A DNA stretch of 25,015 nucleotides from Flemingiibacterium sp045644145 (GTDB taxonomy: Bacteria > Bacillota > Clostridia > Oscillospirales > CAG-272). The notes beneath the pieces are model-generated. The model saw nothing but the letters and a program-made list of their open reading frames with translations. It was not told the DNA's origin and did not search any database. Within the stretch, counting starts at the first letter, position 1, and each line of letters begins with the position of its first letter. Position numbers and translations under genes: made by a program. Below are positions 16,488 to 22,237 of the stretch, piece after piece. The stretch is from NCBI GenBank assembly GCA_045644145.1, contig JAZRGK010000050.1:1-25015 (forward strand). The letters are read 5' to 3'.

Positions 16488-17828
16488 CTATTTAACTACT
16501 CTTATAAATTGGATACCGTAATACTTAAACGCCTCAACTGCCGCCCGACTTATAACCTCACCGCACATGAGAATCGGAACAGCCGGCGGACATGATACAT
16601 TTGCATCGGCAAGAATCCGCCCTTCCGCATCTTCCGTTTTTACCGTTTCCGACGGTGAAAACATAGCTTCGCGAATACTCATAGCCGAAGCAGAAATTGC
16701 CGTGACCGGCGGACATACATTTATAGCCGCACCAACCGGAATTCTTTCAAAAACGTTTACTAACCGCGCAAACATATCTTCACCGATTTCGGGAGTAAAC
16801 ATCATAACGCAGTTGTCGGGATCAGAAAATTCACAGACGATCCCCTGTTCAAGAAGTTTATCCGCAAGCCCCGTACCCGTATATCCTACAGATTTTGGAT
16901 GGATGTTTATTTTCAGCGGTTCTCCATAATTCACTGTATATTCGAGGTCTTTAAGAAAATCCGCAAATTTCCCCACACGATGTACGCAGTCCTGAAGCTT
17001 TTCACGGTATCCTTCAGCAAGATACCGATTCGCCATATCAAGGGAGCGCAGTATGAGATAGGACGGACTTGTGGATGCGAAAAGCGCCATCGCACGCTGG
17101 CAGTGCTCCGAAAAAAACAAGGGAGCGTTCTTTGAAATATGCAGATACGCCCCACCGGTAAGCACCGGCAGCGTTTTATGGGCGGAATCTGCGCAAATAT
17201 CCGCGCCGAGAGCAATAGGATGACGGCTTTCCGCAAGGAAGTTTAAATATGCCCCATGTGCGTTATCAACAAGCAAAAGAATACCGTATTTGTGGCAAAC
17301 CTGCGCCAAGCCCTCTATATCAGAAACATTCCCAAGATAATCGGGAGAGGTGATATAGCCCGCCACGGGTAAATCCGTCATGGAAAGAAGCTTTTCTTCA
17401 AGCTCCGCGGCTGTAATCTGACAGCTTAACATAGCGGAGTCGGTATTGGAATACAGCCATTCCACGGAAAAATCAAGCATAGCCGCCGTATTCATAAATA
17501 CCTTGTGGGCATTTCGTCCTGCGCCTATTATAGGCTTTTTACCAAGCTCTTTGGCATACAAAACGGCAAGATACAGCATGGCACGAATTGAGAGCGACGA
17601 GCCCTCAGCGGAATATACCGTCCGTGCCGTACCGAAAAGCTCTGCCGCATTATCTTCGCTTTGGCGTATTATGCCATCCGAGTGATAGAGCACGTCCGCA
17701 CCGTCAATCTCCGTTATATCATACAGCTCTGCGCCGGTAAAAGTCGCACCCTTGTGCCCCGGCATATGAAGCCTCATCGCACCGCTTCCTGCATAACCGT
17801 CAATAAAATCGCATATAGGCGTTTCCAT
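16488..17828 (-). CDS. Orn/Lys/Arg decarboxylase family PLP enzyme
   Basis: 446 residues, the short Gram-positive form without the N-terminal wing domain. Motifs: RLHMPGHKG (19-27), SAEGSSLS for phosphate binding (73-80), VDNAHGAY with D188, and SAHKTLP with the PLP lysine K218. The family decarboxylates arginine, lysine or ornithine to polyamine precursors; the substrate is not determinable here. The ATG at 17828 shares its A with the TAA of the SCIFF maturase (TAATG), so translation is coupled and a longer upstream frame is unlikely to be used. The ribosome binding site is weak, in line with coupling. A link to the ranthipeptide is unproven. Confidence 0.88.
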   Translation of the reverse strand: METPICDFIDGYAGSGAMRLHMPGHKGATFTGAELYDITEIDGADVLYHSDGIIRQSEDNAAELFGTARTVYSAEGSSLSIRAMLYLAVLYAKELGKKPIIGAGRNAHKVFMNTAAMLDFSVEWLYSNTDSAMLSCQITAAELEEKLLSMTDLPVAGYITSPDYLGNVSDIEGLAQVCHKYGILLLVDNAHGAYLNFLAESRHPIALGADICADSAHKTLPVLTGGAYLHISKNAPLFFSEHCQRAMALFASTSPSYLILRSLDMANRYLAEGYREKLQDCVHRVGKFADFLKDLEYTVNYGEPLKINIHPKSVGYTGTGLADKLLEQGIVCEFSDPDNCVMMFTPEIGEDMFARLVNVFERIPVGAAINVCPPVTAISASAMSIREAMFSPSETVKTEDAEGRILADANVSCPPAVPILMCGEVISRAAVEAFKYYGIQFIRVVK

Positions 17829-19195
17829 TATTCTTCTACAGCCTTTGCGGCTTCCAGCATTATTGCGCACTCCATGCGCTTGCGGAACAGCTCGCATCCG
17901 TACTTGTATATGCCGTTCACCGAGCCGGTTGCATGATATGCATTAGCGGCACATCCGCCGGAGCAGTAAAGCTTAGCCCAACAGTCGCGGCACTCGGGGC
18001 GCGTATACACGTTGCACGCCGCAAATTCGCACCGACATGCAGTATTCGTAACTCCGTCCCACACATTTCCCAGCTTGAATTTTTCTTCGCCCACAAACTG
18101 GTGGCAGGGATAAAGATCTCCCCATGGTGTAACCGCCATATATTCCGTACCGGAGCCGCATCCCGAGATTCGCTTGTATATACATGGGCCGCCCTTAAGG
18201 TCTATCATGTAGTGATAGAAGGTGAACGGCTTACCTGCTCTGTGACGTTCAAGCATAAGCTCCGCCAGCTTCTCGTACTGTTCGAGGACAATTGGAAGAT
18301 CATCCATTGTCAGAGCCGATGGGTCGCCATCCGGGCAAACCACTGGCTCCATGGAAAGCTCGTTGAAGCCGAGGTCGAGCATGGTTTTAATATCCTCTAA
18401 AAAGTCCGGATTTGCGTGGGTGAATGTACCGCGCATATAGTAATTTTTTCCGCCGCGGGCTTCTACCATCTTTTGGAACTTTGGGACAATACGCTCCCAG
18501 CTTCCACTTCCAGAATAGTCCACACGAAAACGGTCATGCACTTCTTTTCTGCCGTCAAGGGAAAGCACCACATTTGAACATTCGCGTTTTGCGAAGTCTA
18601 TAACATCGTCGTCTATAAGCAGTCCGTTTGTGGTAAGTGTAAAGCGGAAATTCTTGCCTGCCGCTTTTTCAACGGAACGCGCATAAGCAACGAGTTGTTT
18701 TACAACGTCGAAATTCATTAACGGCTCGCCGCCGAAGAAATCCACCTCAAGATTGCGGCGTGTACCTGAATTGGCGATGAGAAAATCAAGAGCCTGCTTT
18801 CCCACCTCATAGCTCATCATCGCACGTTCGCCGTGATATTTTCCCTGGCTTGCGAAGCAGTACGAGCAGTTCAGGTTGCAGGTGTGAGCGATATGTAAGC
18901 ACAGCGCCTTGACAACACCCTTGGATTTTTCTTTAAGATTACCTGCAAGCCCCTCAAATGTGTCCTCGGCAAAAAGCTGTCCTGCCGCGCGAAGCTCCTC
19001 TATCTGCACACAGCATTCGTCAAATTCTGTCTCCGCGATTCCGTATTTTGATATAATCTCTGCCTTTAAGGTATCTCTGTCGACGGTCTCGTAGTTTTCT
19101 ATAATGTCATACGCCACCTCGTCCACCACATGAACAGAGCCGGAATATATGTCAAGCACAATATTAAGTCCGCCAAGCTTATAGCAATGTATCAT
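17828..19195 (-). CDS. scfB: SCIFF peptide radical SAM maturase
   Basis: 455 residues. It modifies the Cys-rich peptide encoded just upstream, installing thioether (ranthionine-type) crosslinks. N-terminal RRE-like peptide-recognition region (about 1-85); radical SAM core with the [4Fe-4S] motif C106-x3-C110-x2-C113 (HTCNLNCSYC); GGEP motif in VDFFGGEPLMN; LTTNG; then a SPASM domain with auxiliary-cluster cysteines, including CRDCWAKLYCSGGC (C-x2-C-x5-C-x3-C) and a last Cys in YKYGC. GGGAG precedes the ATG. Its only visible route of transcription is read-through of the hairpin after the precursor gene. The stop overlaps the next ATG. Close to CteB of Clostridium thermocellum in architecture. 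Confidence 0.94.
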   Translation of the reverse strand: MIHCYKLGGLNIVLDIYSGSVHVVDEVAYDIIENYETVDRDTLKAEIISKYGIAETEFDECCVQIEELRAAGQLFAEDTFEGLAGNLKEKSKGVVKALCLHIAHTCNLNCSYCFASQGKYHGERAMMSYEVGKQALDFLIANSGTRRNLEVDFFGGEPLMNFDVVKQLVAYARSVEKAAGKNFRFTLTTNGLLIDDDVIDFAKRECSNVVLSLDGRKEVHDRFRVDYSGSGSWERIVPKFQKMVEARGGKNYYMRGTFTHANPDFLEDIKTMLDLGFNELSMEPVVCPDGDPSALTMDDLPIVLEQYEKLAELMLERHRAGKPFTFYHYMIDLKGGPCIYKRISGCGSGTEYMAVTPWGDLYPCHQFVGEEKFKLGNVWDGVTNTACRCEFAACNVYTRPECRDCWAKLYCSGGCAANAYHATGSVNGIYKYGCELFRKRMECAIMLEAAKAVEE

Positions 19196-19249
19196 TATGT
19201 ATTCTCCCGAAATTTATTTGTCAGGCTTAAAGAAGCCGTGGAAATCAAA

Positions 19250-19270
19250 AAAGCCGCCACAGGCGGCTTT
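19250..19270 (-). terminator. Hairpin attenuator between SCIFF precursor and maturase
   Basis: A 9-bp perfect stem AAAGCCGCC/GGCGGCTTT with a 3-base loop, followed on the minus strand by TTTTTT. It starts nine bases after the precursor stop. It should cause most transcripts to carry only the precursor, with some read-through to the maturase. Confidence 0.9.
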
Positions 19271-19278
19271 CTAATGAC

Positions 19279-19416
19279 TTACTTCTCGCAAGCCTGGTTT
19301 GCAATACCGCAACTGGTCTTGCACGCGGACTGGCAAGAGGTCTGGCACTCACCGCAGCCGCCGTTCTTCGCGCTGTCGCAAAGGCTCTTGGTATTTAAAG
19401 TAGTAATATGTTTCAT
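19279..19416 (-). CDS. scfA: SCIFF (six cysteines in forty-five) ranthipeptide precursor
   Basis: 45 residues. The leader begins MKHITTLNTKSL, the conserved SCIFF start, and the core continues CGECQTSCQSACKTSCGIAN before ending QACEK. Six cysteines have the family spacing (C21-x2-C24-x3-C28-x3-C32-x3-C36-x6-C43), and there is a seventh at C13. The residue after C36 is Gly37; in the studied CteA peptide I recall a Thr at this place receiving the crosslink from Cys32. AAGGAG lies nine bases before the ATG, and a perfect sigma-A promoter sits upstream. The maturase follows. The biological role of mature SCIFF peptides is not well established. Confidence 0.95.
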   Translation of the reverse strand: MKHITTLNTKSLCDSAKNGGCGECQTSCQSACKTSCGIANQACEK

Positions 19417-19458
19417 TATTATATGCTCCTTAAGATATTATTTTGCATTATTACTTAT

Positions 19459-19487
19459 ATTATATCACGCAAAACGCAGGCTGTCAA
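19459..19487 (-). promoter_or_regulatory. Consensus promoter of the SCIFF operon
   Basis: Minus strand: TTGACA (19482-19487), exactly 17 bases, TATAAT (19459-19464). Both boxes and spacing are ideal, predicting strong constitutive transcription of the precursor. Its -35 is only 67 bases from that of the divergent tRNA promoter. Confidence 0.88.
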
Positions 19488-19554
19488 CGGGAATAGCGGA
19501 AAAAGTTGAAATTTATTTTAAAAACGAAATTCTAAAATATTTTCAAAAACCTAT

Positions 19555-19582
19555 TGACAAACTCTTTGCGATGTGATATAAT
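19555..19582 (+). promoter_or_regulatory. Promoter of the tRNA-Glu gene
   Basis: TTGACA (19555-19560), 16-base spacer, TATAAT (19577-19582), 18 bases before the mature 5' end of the tRNA. Confidence 0.85.
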
Positions 19583-19600
19583 ACTTGTGTTCTGAAGAAC

Positions 19601-19675
19601 GGCCTGTTGGTCAAGCGGCTAAGACGCCGCCCTCTCAAGGCGGAAACATGGGTTCGATTCCCGTACGGGTCACCA
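19601..19675 (+). tRNA. tRNA-Glu (anticodon CTC)
   Basis: 75 bases with encoded CCA. Acceptor GGCCTGT pairs with ACGGGTC (19665-19671) with two G-T pairs, discriminator A at 19672. The anticodon stem CCGCC/GGCGG encloses the loop CTCTCAA, anticodon CTC at 19634-19636. The T arm contains GGTTCGATTCC. It closely resembles bacterial tRNA-Glu. CTC is the minor glutamate anticodon reading GAG. Its 3' end may be the attachment site of the phage-like region that follows. Confidence 0.96.
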
Positions 19676-19684
19676 AAACAGAAC

Positions 19685-19733
19685 AAGGCGAACACTTCCG
19701 ATATCGTAATGATAGGTCGGGTGTTCGCCTTTT
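19685..19733 (+). terminator. Terminator of the tRNA-Glu transcript
   Basis: GGCGAACAC (19687-19695) pairs with GTGTTCGCC (19721-19729), followed by TTTT; the inner part (CCGA/TCGG) can pair further. It starts 12 bases after the CCA. Confidence 0.88.
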
Positions 19734-19843
19734 CTGTTCCTATTTACAAATAGGCGTCAAAAAACTTTTTTCTAAAAGCGGTAATATATTCCCTGTTCCT
19801 TTACACGTTTTACGGGTATAATGGCGTGAAAGGATGTCAAAAT

Positions 19844-20134
19844 ATGATAGATTTTGTCAGCATGGGAAGAATCCTTGCCGCCGCAAGAAAAGAAAATTGT
19901 ATCTCTCAGGAACGCGCCGCCGAATGGGCAGACGTGTCTGTTGAAACTATCCGCAATATCGAGCATGGCAATACATTCCCAAGAATGGAAACAATATTCG
20001 CTTTATGGGATATTTACGGGCTTCCGAGGGATGATATCTGGAAATACTATAACAGAAGCAACTTTGTGAATGAAGGAATGAAGAAGCACGGCATTGAAGA
20101 ACACGAAGTGGATGCCGAGCTTACTGCAGTCTAA
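19844..20134 (+). CDS. Xre-family HTH regulator at the prophage edge
   Basis: 96 residues. HTH in the first half: MGRILAAARKENCISQERAA, then a turn and recognition helix SVETIRNIEHG, followed by PRMETIFALWDIYGLPRDD, the usual Xre helix 4-5 pattern. The C-terminal 30 residues are charged and unassigned. ATG 19844 is chosen with GAAAGGA nine bases upstream; a GTG at 19826 lacks a site. TATAAT at 19817-19822 is very close and may be the -10, though the -35 is poor. It lies 16 bases before the Spo0A-domain gene in the same direction, opposite to the phage structural genes. A phage repressor role is plausible but inferred. Confidence 0.82.
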   Translation: MIDFVSMGRILAAARKENCISQERAAEWADVSVETIRNIEHGNTFPRMETIFALWDIYGLPRDDIWKYYNRSNFVNEGMKKHGIEEHEVDAELTAV

Positions 20135-20150
20135 TTTGAAAAAGGACACC

Positions 20151-20579
20151 ATGAACCGTCATAACGATAACGAATACATATATCTATCACTCCTGCATTT
20201 AGGTGCGATCATGTGGAACAAGGCATCCAAGCGCCTGCTACTCGCCCTGCAGTATGTCATATCACACGATTCCGTAACCGCAGGACCTATTAAACACCTT
20301 TACACCGAGATTGCCGCCTTGGACAATTGCACAGACATTGTAATTGAGCGCTCGCTCCGGTACGCGATCAGGCGTGTGTGGGAATGTAGTCATGCTGAAT
20401 GTTCGAAGCTACTGTACCGTTCAAAGGAAACAAGATCATGCCCGACTGTGTCGGAGTTTATATTCCTCTACGCTGACGCATTCAAGCGTGGCATCATCCA
20501 GGCGTGGGTGGATGAGGTAGAAGCGGAAGCAGGTGCGCCGAGCAAATCGGATATCCGTGATATATTAGATATGTTCTGA
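20151..20579 (+). CDS. Stand-alone Spo0A C-terminal-domain-like DNA-binding protein
   Basis: 142 residues. Residues about 10-115 follow the Spo0A effector domain: LLHLGAIMWNKASKRLLLAL corresponds to the first helices, then GPIKHLYTEIAALDN, then the recognition-helix region IERSLRYAIRRVWE (Spo0A of Bacillus: VERAIRHAIEVAWS), and last CPTVSEFIFLYADAFK (Spo0A: KPTNSEFIAMVADKLR). The phosphorylatable receiver domain is completely absent. A 25-residue acidic tail follows. ATG 20151 has AAAAGGA in front and begins 16 bases after the Xre stop; an upstream in-frame ATG at 20094 would overlap that gene. It probably acts as an unphosphorylated transcription factor, on phage or host promoters. Assignment is by eye but the alignment is long. 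Confidence 0.78.
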   Translation: MNRHNDNEYIYLSLLHLGAIMWNKASKRLLLALQYVISHDSVTAGPIKHLYTEIAALDNCTDIVIERSLRYAIRRVWECSHAECSKLLYRSKETRSCPTVSEFIFLYADAFKRGIIQAWVDEVEAEAGAPSKSDIRDILDMF

Positions 20580-20587
20580 TTATGCAA

Positions 20588-20617
20588 AAAGCTCCGAGGC
20601 ATACGCCCCGGAGCTTT
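20588..20617. terminator. Bidirectional terminator between the Spo0A-domain gene and holin
   Basis: AAAGCTCCG (20588-20596) pairs with CGGAGCTTT (20609-20617), extended inward by GGC/GCC around an A-C mismatch. T-rich sequence follows on both strands (TTTTT on the minus strand). It separates convergent units and probably marks the end of the phage late operon. Confidence 0.88.
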
Positions 20618-20625
20618 GCTTTTAC

Positions 20626-20973
20626 CTATTCATTCTTCCCCGATTCAATATACCCCGAAATGGCGGCGTTAGCTTCCCATTTCTTCTTGGCCATTTTAAG
20701 CGCATCCTCTACCCACTTTTTGAGCATCTTACTCGTGATAAACGTCTTAATTATAGTGGGGAGCTTGGGATATATCGCATCAATAACGCTTGCGAGCTTC
20801 AGCACACCTGTGCCGCCGCCGTATTCCTTCTCGGCTACGGTGACAAGTGCCACAAGCATGTCCACCACAACGGACTTGTTGCCCTTGAATACTGCGAATA
20901 CCATAGCCGCTATGGCTATGACTATAAGGAGAATAAAGCTCCAATTTTCGATTATGTAGGTAATTGCGTTCAT
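20626..20973 (-). CDS. Phage holin-like protein, LLH type
   Basis: 115 residues with one N-terminal membrane helix (about 11-30), then a soluble helical part containing AEKEYGGGTGVLKLASVIDA, LPTIIKTFITSKMLKKWVED and a lysine-rich end. The glycine-rich turn after a Glu-Lys stretch and the basic C terminus are typical of LLH-family holins, which control lysis timing by opening the membrane. Its ATG overlaps the stop of the preceding gene as ATGA. It is the last gene of the lysis block, before a terminator. Confidence 0.75.
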   Translation of the reverse strand: MNAITYIIENWSFILLIVIAIAAMVFAVFKGNKSVVVDMLVALVTVAEKEYGGGTGVLKLASVIDAIYPKLPTIIKTFITSKMLKKWVEDALKMAKKKWEANAAISGYIESGKNE

Positions 20974-21197
20974 ATAATATCCTCACTTTCTTCGGCTTTT
21001 GCCGCTTTTTTATTTGTTTTTGATTCCTCGCGCTTGATAAGCGCACAAAGTATAAGCTCTACCGATGCCGCCGCACCGCCTACCGTATAAGCGGCAGTAT
21101 AATCACCACCGCTTACGGTCTGCATGATGACTACAAACGGCAAGAACACCGCCTCGTAGATAAGCACCGATACAAGTATGCGTTTTAAGAATCTCAC
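20970..21197 (-). CDS. Small two-helix membrane protein, second holin candidate
   Basis: 75 residues: two membrane helices (about 7-26 and 35-54), then a charged tail rich in Lys/Glu. This is the class II holin layout. The start is GTG 21197, fixed by GGAGG six bases before it and a GTGA overlap with the stop of the endolysin gene; a longer frame from ATG 21263 would run deep inside the endolysin gene. It may instead be an accessory or antiholin to the LLH-type protein downstream. No sequence family recognised. Confidence 0.65.
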   Translation of the reverse strand: MRFLKRILVSVLIYEAVFLPFVVIMQTVSGGDYTAAYTVGGAAASVELILCALIKREESKTNKKAAKAEESEDII

Positions 21198-21913
21198 ACC
21201 GCGCCTCCGAGCTTGCATATAAGGTCGGGAAGATATTTCCTCTTGTACACTGCACCGCGCCAATATTCGGGCGTATTAACTATCCCCGTGGCGTGAAGTC
21301 TGCCAAGAGCCGCCTCGAATGCTAACGTTTCGGGAGATGCCTTGCACCCTCTCGTGGATATGTACGCCGCTGTTTTCACAAGAAGCTCGTCCAGGTAGCG
21401 CACATCATAGCAGATGTCTTTCCAATATGCCGGGCTGCTTATAATGCCACGATCCGCCAACACATTGATGGCGACAAACACTCCGTTGTACGAACCAGGC
21501 GCATTTTTTATACCGATGTACTCTGCGGCATTTATCTGTTTCGAACCATCGCGCACCTCGAAATGCAAATGATTGCCCGTAGCTTGTCCCGTTCTGCCCT
21601 GGATTCCTATGACGTCGCCTGCCTTGACTTTTGCGCCTACGTTTACAAGACGCTTCGCGAGGTGGCAATAGTATATCGTCTTGCCGTCCACTCCGGTAAT
21701 GGCTATGTATTCGCCCCATTCCCATGTGGCATCGGACTTGTTTGTAACAATGCGGCTGCGCACCACCGTGCCGTCTGCTACTGCTACAATCTCCTCGGAG
21801 TTGATTCCTACAAGGTCAACACCGCCATGGAAATGCCGCCATCCTTTGATAGGGTGTGTGCGGTATCCATAGCATGATGTCAGTCTGCACTGCTGTGATT
21901 TGTATGGTAACAT
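21194..21913 (-). CDS. Phage endolysin, M23 (LytM-type) zinc endopeptidase
   Basis: 239 residues, no signal peptide, as expected for a holin-dependent lysin. The M23 domain (about 10-130) keeps its zinc and catalytic residues: H29-x3-D33 (HFHGGVDL), H84 (YYCHLA), and H115/H117 (GNHLHFEV). It should cut peptide crosslinks in peptidoglycan. The C-terminal half has two copies of a motif of about 38 residues (147-185 and 200-237; pattern LxxxGIIxxPxYWxxxxxxxxYLxxL), presumably a wall-targeting module. AAAGGAG precedes the ATG. It lies between the XhlA-like and holin-like genes. Confidence 0.9.
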   Translation of the reverse strand: MLPYKSQQCRLTSCYGYRTHPIKGWRHFHGGVDLVGINSEEIVAVADGTVVRSRIVTNKSDATWEWGEYIAITGVDGKTIYYCHLAKRLVNVGAKVKAGDVIGIQGRTGQATGNHLHFEVRDGSKQINAAEYIGIKNAPGSYNGVFVAINVLADRGIISSPAYWKDICYDVRYLDELLVKTAAYISTRGCKASPETLAFEAALGRLHATGIVNTPEYWRGAVYKRKYLPDLICKLGGAV

Positions 21914-21928
21914 ATGCCCTCTCCTTTC

Positions 21929-22225
21929 TTATTGAAGTCCGATTTGCGCCAAAGCAAAACCAATGATAGCCGCAACGATTATAGAGATAATTTGGTTTAC
22001 AAGGTTGTCCCACCTCTTTGCCGGCTTTGCTTTTAAGCTCTTCACATCAGCCTTGATCTCTTCAACATTGGATTCAACGCCTTTCATTCGCTCCGCAAGC
22101 ACAGCAACGGTAGTCTGCTGCTGTTCCAATGCACCCATGCGCCGCTCAAGCTCATCTATTCGGTGCATGTTGGATTTTGACCTTGCCTCGACCTCTGTAA
22201 GACGATGCTCGTTACTGATTTCCAT
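21929..22225 (-). CDS. XhlA-like phage lysis protein
   Basis: 98 residues: a long coiled coil (about 5-65, heptads rich in Glu/Arg/Leu), then KRWDNLVNQIISIIVAAIIG with a single C-terminal membrane helix. This layout matches XhlA/haemolysin-type proteins that work with holins in Bacillus phages such as PBSX. TAAGGAGGAAAGATAATG shows that the stop codon of the tail gene and a consensus ribosome binding site are adjacent, so it is read from the tail operon. Confidence 0.75.
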   Translation of the reverse strand: MEISNEHRLTEVEARSKSNMHRIDELERRMGALEQQQTTVAVLAERMKGVESNVEEIKADVKSLKAKPAKRWDNLVNQIISIIVAAIIGFALAQIGLQ

Positions 22226-22237
22226 TATCTTTCCTCC

